Assembly: GCA_035567895.1 (NCBI GenBank)
Contig: DATMPC010000049.1
Coordinates: 91,410-155,409 of the forward strand
Direction of reading: 5' to 3'
Source of the DNA: Terriglobales bacterium
GTDB taxonomy: Bacteria > Acidobacteriota > Terriglobia > Terriglobales > Acidobacteriaceae
Length of the DNA: 64,000 nt
Position numbers and translations under genes: made by a program. Shown piece after piece: positions 43,522 to 52,889 of the stretch (positions are counted from its first letter, which is position 1; every line of letters begins with the position of its first letter). The notes beneath the pieces are model-generated. The model did not search any database. It saw only the letters and a list, made by a program, of their open reading frames with translations, and was not told the origin of the DNA.

Positions 43522-44028
43522 ATGCAACTGATCTTGGTGCTGCTGGCATTCTCTCCGCTGACGAGTCCTCTTCAGAGCGTTCAACCGCAAACGGCAAGTG
43601 CTGCTCCGCAGTCGTCCACCCCGCGTGTCGAATTAGTTAAGTTGTCTACGCCTGTCTATCCAGCGATCGCCCGTACCGCACTAATCACCGGCGACGTTAA
43701 GGTACAACTCTCAATCCGATCGGATGGGAGCGTCGAGTCAGCCACGCTCGTCAGTGGTGATTCCACGCTGAAAGGCAGTGCTGGTTTAAATCCCACGCTC
43801 GAACGCGCTGCTTTAGACGTACAACATGACAACTGTCCCGAATCGATCTTCGCTGCCCGAAGTAAGTCACATCATTTTCAGACGTTGAGGAGCTGGCTGA
43901 CCAAATTCCTTACAATTAACCGACGAAACGGCGCATCAGATGATCCATCACCGCGTATTGATTACTGTAGTTGTGCGCCTCATGGCGATCCTAAACCTTT
44001 GGTTCCGGAGAGAGTAAATGTCTATTGA
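43522..44028 (+). CDS. Exported protein with a TonB C-terminal-like domain
   Basis: 168 residues. The signal peptide is MQLILVLLAFSPLTSPLQS. VELVKLSTPVYPAIARTALITGDVKVQLSIRSDGSVESATLVSGDSTLKG, then LNPTLERAALDV, matches the TonB_C fold (YPxxAR, G-V-V-x-x-x-I-x-x-D-G). Beyond residue 100 the match fades, and the last 60 residues look unrelated; the gene overlaps the next start by 11 bp. It lacks the usual N-terminal anchor and Pro-rich spacer of TonB, so it may be a non-energising relative or be degenerating. Confidence 0.65.
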   Translation: MQLILVLLAFSPLTSPLQSVQPQTASAAPQSSTPRVELVKLSTPVYPAIARTALITGDVKVQLSIRSDGSVESATLVSGDSTLKGSAGLNPTLERAALDVQHDNCPESIFAARSKSHHFQTLRSWLTKFLTINRRNGASDDPSPRIDYCSCAPHGDPKPLVPERVNVY

Positions 44029-45217
44029 CGAACGCATCGGCCGCCGCTCTTTCATGCACGCACTCGGAGCGGCAGGTTTTTCTGCCATGTTTCCTGACAC
44101 CCTCGCTGGTTATGAAGCAGCCGCGGGAGAGCCCGTGATGCAAGTGGCGCAGTCTAGCCCTCCTCCTACGCCGAAGCACAGCATTCGTTTTGCTGTATGC
44201 GGGATGAGCCACGACCACATCCACGGCATGACTGAAGCGATTCGACGCGGCGGCGGAGAACTGGTGCTCGCTTATGGCACTGAGCCCGACAAGGTGGCGG
44301 TGTTCCGCAAACGCTATCCCGATGTGAAGTGGGCATCGTCGGAAGACGAGATCATCAACGACCGCTCGATCCAGCTTGTGCTGAGCTCCAAGATCGCCAA
44401 TGAGCGAGCGGCGCTGGGCGTCCGTGCGATGAAGCGTGGCAAGGACTTCCTCAGCGATAAGCCAGGCGTAACTACGATGGAAGACCTCGCACTCGTGCGC
44501 AAGAGCATCGCCGAGACGAAGCGTATCTATGCCATTTTGTACAGCGAACGTCTGGAGGTGCGCGCGGCTGTGAAGGCCGGCGAGCTGGTGAAGGAGGGCG
44601 CCATCGGCAAGGTGATCCAGACGATCAACATCGCGCCGCACCAGGTGACGCAAAAAGGCGGCGATGCAGGTGGCGGCGGCGGCCGGCCTGAGTGGTTCTG
44701 GCATCCGAAGCAGTACGGCGGCATTTTGTGCGACATCGGATCGCATCAGTTGGACCAGTTCCTGTACTACACAGGTTCAACATCCGCCGATGTGGCCGAG
44801 GCGCAAGTTGCGAACGTGCGTCACCATGATCATCCCGAGTTCCAGGACTTCGGCGACATGGTGCTCCGCGGTAATCGCGGTTTCGGCTACGTGCGTCTAG
44901 ACTGGTTCACGCCAGCTGGATTGGGGACGTGGGGTGATGGAAGGCTCTTCATTCTTGGCACTGACGGCTACATTGAACTGCGCAAGTACACCAATGTGGC
45001 AGTCGAGGGCGGCCACGGGAACAACCTCTATATCGTGGACCAGAAGCAGGCTCGCTATATGGATTGCAGCCAGGTGGAGCTGCCGTTTGGACCGCAGTTT
45101 GTCTCAGACGTTGTGAACCGTACGCATACAGCGCAGGATCAGGAACAATGCCTGCTTGCGGCAGAACTTTCCATTCGCGCGCAGATGTCGGCGAAGCACG
45201 TAACAATCCAGGATTAG
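44018..45217 (+). CDS. Tat-exported Gfo/Idh/MocA family oxidoreductase
   Basis: 399 residues. The N-terminus has a twin-arginine signal (IGRRSFMHALGAAGFSAMF). The Rossmann part IRFAVCGMSHDHIHGMTEAIRRGGGELVLAYG lacks the classical GxGxxG in the usual spacing, then DFLSDKPGVTTMEDL (the conserved EKP-like lysine segment) and ILYSERLEVRAAVKAGELV, GGILCDIGSHQLDQFLYYTG follow. Likely a periplasmic NAD(P)-type carbohydrate oxidoreductase. GGAGAGAGTAA precedes the ATG. The next Tat-exported homologue follows after 21 bp. Confidence 0.9.
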   Translation: MSIDERIGRRSFMHALGAAGFSAMFPDTLAGYEAAAGEPVMQVAQSSPPPTPKHSIRFAVCGMSHDHIHGMTEAIRRGGGELVLAYGTEPDKVAVFRKRYPDVKWASSEDEIINDRSIQLVLSSKIANERAALGVRAMKRGKDFLSDKPGVTTMEDLALVRKSIAETKRIYAILYSERLEVRAAVKAGELVKEGAIGKVIQTINIAPHQVTQKGGDAGGGGGRPEWFWHPKQYGGILCDIGSHQLDQFLYYTGSTSADVAEAQVANVRHHDHPEFQDFGDMVLRGNRGFGYVRLDWFTPAGLGTWGDGRLFILGTDGYIELRKYTNVAVEGGHGNNLYIVDQKQARYMDCSQVELPFGPQFVSDVVNRTHTAQDQEQCLLAAELSIRAQMSAKHVTIQD

Positions 45218-45238
45218 TTCACACAAAAGGCGGAGAGT

Positions 45239-46621
45239 ATGGACAAGGTTGCAAAGACCAAATTGGATCGACGTAGCTTTCTCAAAAGCAGTATTGCTGT
45301 CGCGGCTGCGGCAGGTTTTCCAGCCATCGTGCCGGCCTCAGTCTTCGGAGAGAACGCCCCCTCCAACCGCATTAATGTGGGAGCCATTGGCGTTGGCAGA
45401 ATTTCGCGCGGCCATGATCTGCCGGGTATCTGGAAGTACGACCATGCCCGCATCGTTGCCGTGTGCGATCTCGACGCGGGCCGCCTGCAGGATGGCAAGA
45501 AGCTTGTCGACGATGTTTACGCGAAGAAGGCAGGCAAGTCCTATAACGGGACACGCACCTTCAGCGACTACAAGCAGGTGCTCGCAGACAAAGACATCGA
45601 TGCCGTAGTGATCTCAACGCCGGATCATCAGCATGCGATTCTTGCCGTCGATGCCGTTCGTGCCGGCAAGGACGTGTATCTGCAGAAGCCTGCGTCGCTC
45701 ACCATAGCGGAAGGCCGCGCGATGGCTGATGAGGTGAAGAAGTCTGGTCGTATTCTGCAGATCGGTTCGCAGCAGCGCTCGTGGAAACAGTTCCGCCGCG
45801 CATGCGAGCTCGTCCGTAACGGGCGCATCGGCACACTGAAGCATGTTGAAATTGGACTGCCCGGGGATCCGGCTGGTGGCGACCCCACTCCGATGCCTGT
45901 TCCCGCGGGGTTCCAATATGATCCGTGGCTTGGGTCCACACCGGTTGTGCCGTACACCGTCGATCGCGCGATGCCGCAGAAGGGATACGGGCGTCCTGGC
46001 TGGCTGCGATGCGAACAGTTCGGCGCAGGCATGATCACCGGCTGGGGCGCGCATCACGTGGACACCGCGCATTGGGGAATGGGCACGGAGTACACAGGTC
46101 CGATTGAAGTGTGGGGAACCGCCGAGTTTCCAACCCACGGACTTTGGGATGTTCACGGCGCATTCAAGACACATGCGATCTATAAGAACGGCGTCACCAT
46201 GGACATCAGCGGCGAGTTTCCTAACGGCATAAAGTTCTATGGCTCTGAGGGCTGGATCTTTGTCTGCCGCGATGAGCAAGCCTCTCCTACAGCAGCAGCG
46301 GGCGAACGCGCACAGGTGCAGCCGCTCGTTGCCAGCAATCCCAAGGTGCTCGACAGCGTGATCGGACCAAATGAAGTTCACCTGTACTATAGCGAAGACC
46401 AACACGGGAATTGGCTCGACTGCATTCGCTCACGCAAGCAGCCAATCGCTCCGGCAGAGGCGGGCCACCGCGCCTGCTCCACCTGCCTGATTCATCACAT
46501 TGCGATGAAGACTGGCCGGCATCTGCATTGGGACCCGGAGAAAGAGCACTTCATCAGCGATCCCGATGCCAACAGCCGCTTGACTCGGGCGCAGCGTGCG
46601 CCGTATCAGATGCACGTCTAG
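45239..46621 (+). CDS. Tat-exported Gfo/Idh/MocA family oxidoreductase
   Basis: 460 residues. The twin-arginine signal DRRSFLKSSIAVAAAAGFPAIVPASVFG is followed by INVGAIGVGRISRGHDLPG, VVISTPDHQHAILAVDAVRAGKDVYLQKPASLTIAEG (catalytic Lys), RILQIGSQQRS and MITGWGAHHVDTAHWGMG. This is the long secreted Gfo/Idh/MocA type common in Acidobacteria and Planctomycetes. Downstream of a related gene, so they probably form a two-gene operon for a sugar derivative. Confidence 0.92.
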   Translation: MDKVAKTKLDRRSFLKSSIAVAAAAGFPAIVPASVFGENAPSNRINVGAIGVGRISRGHDLPGIWKYDHARIVAVCDLDAGRLQDGKKLVDDVYAKKAGKSYNGTRTFSDYKQVLADKDIDAVVISTPDHQHAILAVDAVRAGKDVYLQKPASLTIAEGRAMADEVKKSGRILQIGSQQRSWKQFRRACELVRNGRIGTLKHVEIGLPGDPAGGDPTPMPVPAGFQYDPWLGSTPVVPYTVDRAMPQKGYGRPGWLRCEQFGAGMITGWGAHHVDTAHWGMGTEYTGPIEVWGTAEFPTHGLWDVHGAFKTHAIYKNGVTMDISGEFPNGIKFYGSEGWIFVCRDEQASPTAAAGERAQVQPLVASNPKVLDSVIGPNEVHLYYSEDQHGNWLDCIRSRKQPIAPAEAGHRACSTCLIHHIAMKTGRHLHWDPEKEHFISDPDANSRLTRAQRAPYQMHV

Positions 46622-46689
46622 CGCAGGACGGGGGCGGTCCAAGCGCTGTCCCCTTTTGCTCTCGAGACTGGCTAGAATCTCCTAAGTTT

Positions 46690-47175
46690 ATGCTCGTCGC
46701 GCGAATCTCGTGTCTAGCCCTCATCGTGACAGTCCACGGGGTCATCGCTCAGACCATATCTCGGGCTTATATCGGCGACGACGGAAAAGTACATCTGGTC
46801 TTTGCTGACGGTGCGGTGAAAGTACTGCCTTCCGAACCGCAACAAGTTGGATGTGAAAACATTTCCATCAGCGAAGATAAGCTGACCGTTGGCTGGTCCG
46901 TCCTCGTGAAGAACTGCTGTACCTCGTACCCGATCCCAATAAGCGTCGCCGTGTACACAAGAGGTAAGAAAACCATTATTTCGCCAGGCCAGATGATCTA
47001 TGAGTGGCACTTCGTTGACAACCATCGACTGGCAGTGCTCTTTGGCCCAGTGCACGGATGGGCATCAGGAGCGAACCTGTACAACATTCATGGCGGGAAG
47101 ATTGTGGAGTCCTGGAATGGGAAAGGCGATGCTCCCGAGTGGGCCAACCGTTGGGAGGAGCAGTTCGACCACTAG
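46690..47175 (+). CDS. Exported protein, unknown
   Basis: 161 residues starting at ATG 46690 (MLVARISCLALIVTVHGVIAQ signal peptide). YIGDDGKVHLVFADGAVKVLP, VGWSVLVKNCCTSYPIPISVAVYTRGKKTIISPGQMIYEWHFVDNHRLAVLFGPVHG is a beta-rich WD-like or propeller-fragment protein with paired cysteines. I recognise no family. The frame extends far upstream but overlaps the oxidoreductase gene there. Confidence 0.65.
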   Translation: MLVARISCLALIVTVHGVIAQTISRAYIGDDGKVHLVFADGAVKVLPSEPQQVGCENISISEDKLTVGWSVLVKNCCTSYPIPISVAVYTRGKKTIISPGQMIYEWHFVDNHRLAVLFGPVHGWASGANLYNIHGGKIVESWNGKGDAPEWANRWEEQFDH

Positions 47176-47351
47176 GAAAACCTGGGGCAGACGAAAACCT
47201 CTGTCACGTGGACGTAATAGCGTTCTGTGACCGTAGGTTGCTTGGGTGTCATTTTCTTTCCTCTCGGCCCCGGACACTTCCGTCGCAAAGACATCTTGCC
47301 AAAGTCTCTTTTTCGCGGTAGCCGACAGATGTCCCGTCTTGGAACACAGGA

Positions 47352-48608
47352 TTAGTGGGTGGCGTACGAGGACGGAGGAGCGAGACCGGTTGTGCTTGCC
47401 AATCCCGTCGGCGGCGCCTGTAGTTGGTGCAGCAGCAGGAGATCGCTCTCGACATCAGCGCGGGCCGTTTTTCGTGCGGCGGATTTCAATTCCTCGCGCA
47501 GACGTGCTTTCACGAGACCTGCGGCAAATTCGTAACCGGCGGAAACGTTCAGAATATTGGATCGCGCAATCCCGACGGAGATAACTTCCCCACCCACGCG
47601 CACCTGCAGGGCGGGTCCTCCAAAGGCATCGAAGACAGGCTCGGCCGCAGCGTGTAAAAACGTCCATTGACGCTTATCTGCGTCGGCAGCCGCCGAAGGC
47701 GCAGCCTGGATCAGGTCCTCTAGTTGGTCCTGAACAAGGCGCCGGTCTGCAATCGTTAGCGGCGCGACCAACTGATGGTTTGAATCGAGGATCAGTGCGT
47801 TCTTCCCCGGGTGGAAATGCCAGTATCCCCTGTAAACACACTCCAAGACACCGCGGATCCGCTTGGATAGTGGAATTGTCCCCGGGACTTGTGGAATCAC
47901 GAAGGTCGATGTCTGCAACTCTGGATGACGACGGCTGTACTTGAAAAGCGAACTTGCCACCTGTTTCGGCGTGGTGATGCCCAGGTCGCCGATAATGCTG
48001 CGATGCACGGAGTGTGGGTAGTAAGAATTAATGATCTGCCGCGCGAAGTCGGCACAGTTCGCGGTAACCAGGTTCCAGCGATGGCGCTTGGGGCGTTCGT
48101 TGAGGGTGCGAATCAGCTTCGCATCCTGCTCCGGGCTAGTCTCGATTTCAAAAGTGTAGATGGTGCGGATATACGAAGCCCCGATCAATTCGTACCAGTC
48201 TCCACCCGGTGTCTCGCCATCGGGAAGATCGGGAACTAGCGACTTCAGGTGATTGCGCCGGTAGCGGTCGCGTAGAAACGCAACTAGCTTCTTGTCGGCA
48301 AAAAGCGGAATCTCTTCCTGTTTCTCTACGGCGTACAAGTAAGGGACAAGAGGAATTGCAATCCAGTCGTATCCGGCGATGCCGCGGTAACGGCTGAGAA
48401 CGATTCCGGTTTCGCCTGGGCCACAGCGATGCAGGATAACCGGGGATGTGGCGCAGACGCCACTGAGATAGACGGCGGTATGACCGGCTCCCACGAGAGC
48501 GCCACTGCGACCGTAGGGCTCTCCCAAGAACAGGGTCGCCACAGCCTGCGCGCGAGGAATCGAACACAGGCACAAAAGGAGAACTGCACTCAGTTTCCCT
48601 AGTCTCAA
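47352..48608 (-). CDS. Exported protein with a permuted papain-like (NlpC/P60, YiiX-like) fold
   Basis: 418 residues with signal peptide MRLGKLSAVLLLCLCSIPRAQA. GALVGAGHTAVYLSGVC places a His in strand context, and RHRWNLVTANCADFARQIINSYYP supplies a downstream Cys; His before Cys is the order in permuted NlpC/P60 (YiiX/LRAT-like) hydrolases. The family assignment is inferred from these motifs only. C-terminal residues 230-410 are of unknown type. Probably acts in the periplasm on lipid or peptide bonds. Confidence 0.65.
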   Translation of the reverse strand: MRLGKLSAVLLLCLCSIPRAQAVATLFLGEPYGRSGALVGAGHTAVYLSGVCATSPVILHRCGPGETGIVLSRYRGIAGYDWIAIPLVPYLYAVEKQEEIPLFADKKLVAFLRDRYRRNHLKSLVPDLPDGETPGGDWYELIGASYIRTIYTFEIETSPEQDAKLIRTLNERPKRHRWNLVTANCADFARQIINSYYPHSVHRSIIGDLGITTPKQVASSLFKYSRRHPELQTSTFVIPQVPGTIPLSKRIRGVLECVYRGYWHFHPGKNALILDSNHQLVAPLTIADRRLVQDQLEDLIQAAPSAAADADKRQWTFLHAAAEPVFDAFGGPALQVRVGGEVISVGIARSNILNVSAGYEFAAGLVKARLREELKSAARKTARADVESDLLLLHQLQAPPTGLASTTGLAPPSSYATH

Positions 48609-48728
48609 GACAGCCTCAGAGTGAGGCTAGGCCAACCGCGCAAGACGCATAACTGGCAGGAAGTACAGGAATGAGCCTATCGAAGCGCTAACCGACCCGG
48701 TAAGAGAGCTCGCGCCTGTCTGATGGCA

Positions 48729-49637
48729 CTACCTTTGCCGGGAGTCATCGCCGTCGTTGCGCGAGGGCAGAAGGGCTGGCTCGCTGGCGTCAGTCTGAAT
48801 ATGCACTGGGTTCGGCAAATGTCGACCCATCAAGGCCTTTACTTGCAACCAGACCTTGTGATCACACTCGATCTGAGTGTGGCCTTTACTCAAAAGGCGC
48901 CCACGCCAAGAGAACCCGTTACATTCTGCGGGCTCCCCTTTGTACTCCCAAAGGAAATTACCAAGGATCGTCGTGTGCGTCGGATCTGCGGCGGCGATTT
49001 TTCGGCGACCGTGAACCAAGCCGTGTGTCTGGTAGAAATTCACCCCCTCGAGGACGTTGGCCGGAATTAGCCAATCATTCTGAAAAGGCTTTGCAACGCT
49101 ATCTATCTGTATCGTTAGCGCCACCGGGATGCCTGCCCGTTCTAATTTCCGGGACAGGCTTACCACCGCCGAAGCACCCCAACTGTGCCCGAACAATACG
49201 ATGGGTACTCGCCGCCTTTTGTCATCCGATAGTGCATCGCCCTCCTTTGTGCCCAGTAGCTTCAGGATGGTGTTGTAGGCTACGTCGACCTTGCGGTTTT
49301 CAAACAGGCCGAAATAAGCCTCCTTGGGGTACTCCTGACGTAGTTCCTGGATCAACTTAACTTCGGGGTGGTGCGGCTCATCGTGACGGACAAAGCCTCC
49401 GAGAAATCCGACTACTATGACTTGGGGTTCAGTTTGACTCGAAGGCAAACCAGCGGTTGACGTTGAAGAAGCCCTGGAGCTGTCACTCGCCGCATGGACT
49501 GGCAGATCAAGCACGCAAATACACAGGAGAGCGAGCAGACACCCAATGATTCCAACTTGCGATCTTACTGGCGAAGCTGAAGCGATCCCTCTGCGAACGC
49601 CTTTGAAACTGACCCGATCACGACAGATTTGTAGCAC
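48729..49637 (-). CDS. Exported alpha/beta hydrolase-like protein
   Basis: About 303 residues from a GTG at 49637; the frame is open to an ATG at 49817. The hydrophobic segment VGIIGCLLALLCICVLDLPVHA is a signal or anchor, then QVIVVGFLGGFVRHDEPHHPEVKLIQELRQ, RVPIVLFGHSWGASAVVSLSRKLERAGIPV (nucleophile Ser in GHSWGAS) and IDSVAKPF. This is a lipase-like fold; a His near the C-terminus (THTTILGNFLWEYKG or CDHKVW) may complete the triad. Substrate unknown. Confidence 0.72.
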   Translation of the reverse strand: MLQICRDRVSFKGVRRGIASASPVRSQVGIIGCLLALLCICVLDLPVHAASDSSRASSTSTAGLPSSQTEPQVIVVGFLGGFVRHDEPHHPEVKLIQELRQEYPKEAYFGLFENRKVDVAYNTILKLLGTKEGDALSDDKRRRVPIVLFGHSWGASAVVSLSRKLERAGIPVALTIQIDSVAKPFQNDWLIPANVLEGVNFYQTHGLVHGRRKIAAADPTHTTILGNFLWEYKGEPAECNGFSWRGRLLSKGHTQIECDHKVWLQVKALMGRHLPNPVHIQTDASEPALLPSRNDGDDSRQR

Positions 49638-49958
49638 GCACCCTCTTTGCGCTGTTTCCTCCCCCGCGTAGTCCCGTACGTAAATGCGGTGTTCACATCG
49701 CGGCAGGAGCTGACCTGTGAACTTCACCCAGCTGTACGATGTGCAAGATCTCGCATGAGACGCAAAAAAAACCAGGTTGATCCACAAGAGTGAAACGCGC
49801 TCCGACGCCTGGTGCAAAGCCTACTATCGATTGGCGGATTTTCGGGAACAAAAATAATGCCGTGATCGGGTTTCCGGGACCACTTCTGAATTGTCGGCAA
49901 TCCGGAAGTTGCGATTGAGCAAGTTCTGGCAGATCACTTCAGCGATGCCGACTTAAGG

Positions 49959-50873
49959 TTACTGATCTCTGGGTCGCGGGTTGAACTGGGAACAAAGCGC
50001 GAAAGTCTTCTCCAGGTGCTCGATAAAAATGCGAACTTTGGTGGACAGCCGGCGGCTGGCAGGCCGTACGGCGAGGATTGGCACGGTTCGCTCAAACGCA
50101 GGCAAAAGGCGGATGACGGTACCTTCTCTGAGTTCTGCGTAGAAGAGCCATGCCGGCGCCTGGGCAATCCCCAGATGTTCAAGGACACCCATTCGCATCT
50201 GTTCAATATCGCTGGTGCGAAAGACTCCTGTGGGGACGACGCGCTTCGCGTCTTGTCCGGAGCCGAAGCTCCACGGCTGTACCGAGCCACGCTCGACAAA
50301 GACGACCGATCGAAAGCGGTGGAGATCTTCCGGCGACTCCGGTGCGCCGTAGCGTGCGAGGTATTGAGGAGTAGCGACGAGAATGGTCGTCGTCTGCGCG
50401 AATCTTCGCGCAACCAGAGTGGAGTCTGGAAGGTCACCTGAGTGGATCGCCAAATCGAAGCCGTCTTCGATGATCGTGGTCGGGCTCTCCGATGCCGCCA
50501 TCTCAACTGCCATATCGGGATAGGCAGCAAAAAAAGCAGGCAGCTTGGACACCATGTGGAGTCGGGCAAACGTGGGAGGAACGGTGACACGAATCAGGCC
50601 TTTCGGTGCTGTCTGGCCTCGCCCGATTCGGGAAGTTGCGTTTTCAAAGTCGTCGAGAATATGCAACGCAGACTCGTAAAAGTCGCGACCCGCCTCAGTG
50701 AGTGCAATCGAACGAGAGGTGCGGTGAATAAGTTCGGTGCCGAGCTCGTCCTCCAGCGCGGAGACCTGTTTGCTGACAGCCGGTTGACCAATGCCACGTT
50801 CCTTCGCGACTGCGGAGAAGCTTCCCTTGTCAATGACTCGGACGAACATCTGCATTGCATCGAATCTGTCCAC
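49959..50873 (-). CDS. LysR family transcriptional regulator
   Basis: 304 residues. The HTH is DAMQMFVRVIDKGSFSAVAKERGIGQPAVSKQVSALEDELGTELIHRTSRSIALTEAGRDF; then comes the effector-binding domain typical of the CrgA/DsdC-like subgroup (TVPPTFARLHMVSKLPAFFAAYPDMAVEM). It is divergent from the SDR gene at 51142, and two TTCC-N5-GGAA sites lie in the shared 268-bp region, so it likely controls that redox cluster and itself. Confidence 0.93.
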   Translation of the reverse strand: MDRFDAMQMFVRVIDKGSFSAVAKERGIGQPAVSKQVSALEDELGTELIHRTSRSIALTEAGRDFYESALHILDDFENATSRIGRGQTAPKGLIRVTVPPTFARLHMVSKLPAFFAAYPDMAVEMAASESPTTIIEDGFDLAIHSGDLPDSTLVARRFAQTTTILVATPQYLARYGAPESPEDLHRFRSVVFVERGSVQPWSFGSGQDAKRVVPTGVFRTSDIEQMRMGVLEHLGIAQAPAWLFYAELREGTVIRLLPAFERTVPILAVRPASRRLSTKVRIFIEHLEKTFALCSQFNPRPRDQ

Positions 50874-50886
50874 ACCAGCCTCCCTG

Positions 50887-51004
50887 TTCCCCTATGGAAT
50901 AGATTCCGCACAAGGAATAACGATTCTTCCGCCTCACTGTCAGCTGTAAAGATACAGACCTCCAGCAGGATTTCCTCTTTTGCACACTGCATTCCTATTA
51001 GGAA
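50887..51004. promoter_or_regulatory. Paired TTCC-N5-GGAA sites between LysR and SDR genes
   Basis: TTCCCCTATGGAA (50887-50899) lies directly upstream of the lysR ATG, and TTCCTATTAGGAA (50992-51004) is 105 bp further, about ten helical turns. The second extends to a 7-1-7 palindrome (ATTCCTA-T-TAGGAAT, 50991-51005). A third GGAAT-AG-ATTCC lies at 50896-50907, overlapping the first. LysR operators are usually such dyads; binding is inferred. Confidence 0.6.
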
Positions 51005-51141
51005 TAGCTGGTATTCCCGAGAGTGCCAAATCTGCATGCAATAGTCGCACATCAGATACGACGTCTCAGGAGCTCCGAGCGAGATAGCAGTCAGCGGAGT
51101 CGGAGTAATAAATCCTGCGGAGAAAAACTAAAGGAGATCAT

Positions 51142-51882
51142 ATGTCTGCATTAAGCAAAAAAGTAGCACTCGTTACCGGCGGTTCGCGCGGTATTGGCGC
51201 AGCGATCGCGAAACGTCTGGCCGCGGATGGAGCAAGCGTGGCCATCACCTACGCGAAGGACGCGAACGCAGCTTCCGCCGTGGTGAAAGCGATTGAACGC
51301 GATGGCGGAAAGGCTATCGCGATCCAGGCGGATGCTGCCGACGCCAAAGCAGTGAAAGGCGCAGTCGAAAAGGCCGTCGCGACTTTCGGCCGGCTTGATG
51401 TCTTAGTGAACAATGCCGGCACAGCCATTCCGAAAACGTTCGAGGAGACCACGCTGGAAGAGATGGATCGCGTGATCGACATCAACGTCCGCGGCGTATT
51501 CGTGGCAACGCAGGCGGCGCTGAAGCACATGAATGATGGTGGCCGCATCATCATGATCGGATCGGCAGTGGGTGAGCGTGTCCTGGTGCCCGGGCTTGTG
51601 CCTTATTCGGCCACCAAAGGAGCCGTGAAGATATTTACTCAGAGTTTGTCAAGGGAGGTCGGGAGCCGGGGCATCACGGTGAACAACGTGCAGCCGGGGC
51701 CGATCGATACCGATTTGAATCCTGCAGCGGGCGAATGGGCGGTACCGCAGAAGGCTGCCACATCACTCAACCGTTATGGGAGCGTGGATGAGATCGCTGC
51801 GATGGTGGCGTTTGTCGCTGGTCCGGAGTCCTCGTACATTACCGGTGCGAATCTTACGGTGGATGGTGGAATGAACGCCTAA
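51142..51882 (+). CDS. SDR family oxidoreductase
   Basis: 246 residues. VALVTGGSRGIGAAIAKRLAADG (cofactor site), VLVNNAGTAIP, catalytic Ser (IGSAVGERV), YSATKGAVK (Tyr-x3-Lys), PGPIDTDLNP and GANLTVDGGMNA identify a classical NAD(P)-dependent short-chain dehydrogenase. AAAGGAGATCAT precedes the ATG. First gene of the block opposite the LysR regulator. Substrate unknown. Confidence 0.93.
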   Translation: MSALSKKVALVTGGSRGIGAAIAKRLAADGASVAITYAKDANAASAVVKAIERDGGKAIAIQADAADAKAVKGAVEKAVATFGRLDVLVNNAGTAIPKTFEETTLEEMDRVIDINVRGVFVATQAALKHMNDGGRIIMIGSAVGERVLVPGLVPYSATKGAVKIFTQSLSREVGSRGITVNNVQPGPIDTDLNPAAGEWAVPQKAATSLNRYGSVDEIAAMVAFVAGPESSYITGANLTVDGGMNA

Positions 51883-51924
51883 TTAGAAATTTGAAGTGAT
51901 AACGATCAAGGAATAGCAGCGAGT

Positions 51925-52653
51925 ATGGGAAAGTTGCAGGGAAAGGTGGCAGTCATTACCGGCGGCACTACGGGAATAGGGCTTGCTACGGCAAAACTGT
52001 TCGTCGAAGAGGGTGCTTATGTCTTCATCACTGGCCGTCGCCGGAAGGAATTGAACGAGGCTGTCGCGACGATCGGCGCCAACGTTACAGGTATTGAGGG
52101 AGACGTTTCCAAACTGAAAGACCTTGATCGTCTCTACGAAAAGGTCAAGGCAAAGGGACGAATCGATATCGTTTTCGCCAATGCCGGCACTGGCGCGTTT
52201 TTTCCCCTGGGCACGGTTACGGAAGACTTCTACAACAAAATATTCAACACTAACGTCAAAGGAACGCTTTTCACCGTGCAAAAGGCATTGCCGCTACTGA
52301 ATGATGGCGGCTCAATCATCCTCAACGGCTCCGTCGCGAGTGTGAAGGGCACTCCCGGATTTTGGGTTTATGGCGCGAGCAAGGCCGCTATCCGCAACTT
52401 CGTCCGAGCATGGGCCGTGGAGCTGAAGGATCGCCGTATTCGTTCAAACGTCCTCAGCCCTGGTCCCACTGATACTCCAATTATTGTTGGGCAACCTGCG
52501 GACGCTATCGCAAGGATCGTTTCCAGCATCCCAATGGGGCGCATGGGCGAGGCAGATGAAATCGCTAAAGCTGCGCTGTTCCTGGCTTCCGATGACTCCA
52601 GTTTCGTAACAGGTATCGAACTATTCGTTGACGGTGGCAGAGCGCAGATCTGA
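51925..52653 (+). CDS. SDR family oxidoreductase
   Basis: 242 residues: VAVITGGTTGIGLATAKLFVEEG, VFANAGTGAFFPL, LNGSVASVKG (catalytic Ser), VYGASKAAIRNF (Tyr-x3-Lys), SPGPTDTPI and FVDGGRAQI. It lies 42 bp after the previous SDR, with which it shares only general family features, so this is not a recent tandem duplication. It probably reduces or oxidises small alcohols or ketones with NADPH. Confidence 0.92.
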   Translation: MGKLQGKVAVITGGTTGIGLATAKLFVEEGAYVFITGRRRKELNEAVATIGANVTGIEGDVSKLKDLDRLYEKVKAKGRIDIVFANAGTGAFFPLGTVTEDFYNKIFNTNVKGTLFTVQKALPLLNDGGSIILNGSVASVKGTPGFWVYGASKAAIRNFVRAWAVELKDRRIRSNVLSPGPTDTPIIVGQPADAIARIVSSIPMGRMGEADEIAKAALFLASDDSSFVTGIELFVDGGRAQI

Positions 52654-52889
52654 GAGCTCTTTTCATTAACGAACCCTGCCGTTACAGGGTCGAAGGTCTT
52701 GTTGCGAGAAAGTGCTGTGGAGCAGAGGAGGAGTCTCGATGACCGACAACTGTGGCCTTATGCCAACCGGCCGCTTCGATGGCGACCGGTGCCACCGTTC
52801 CTCGCCCGGCATGCGTTTCACTTCCTTGCCACGAAAACCTGCAACTAAGTGTGATTGTTAACATCATTCGTATTCGGGAGGTGGTCGCT

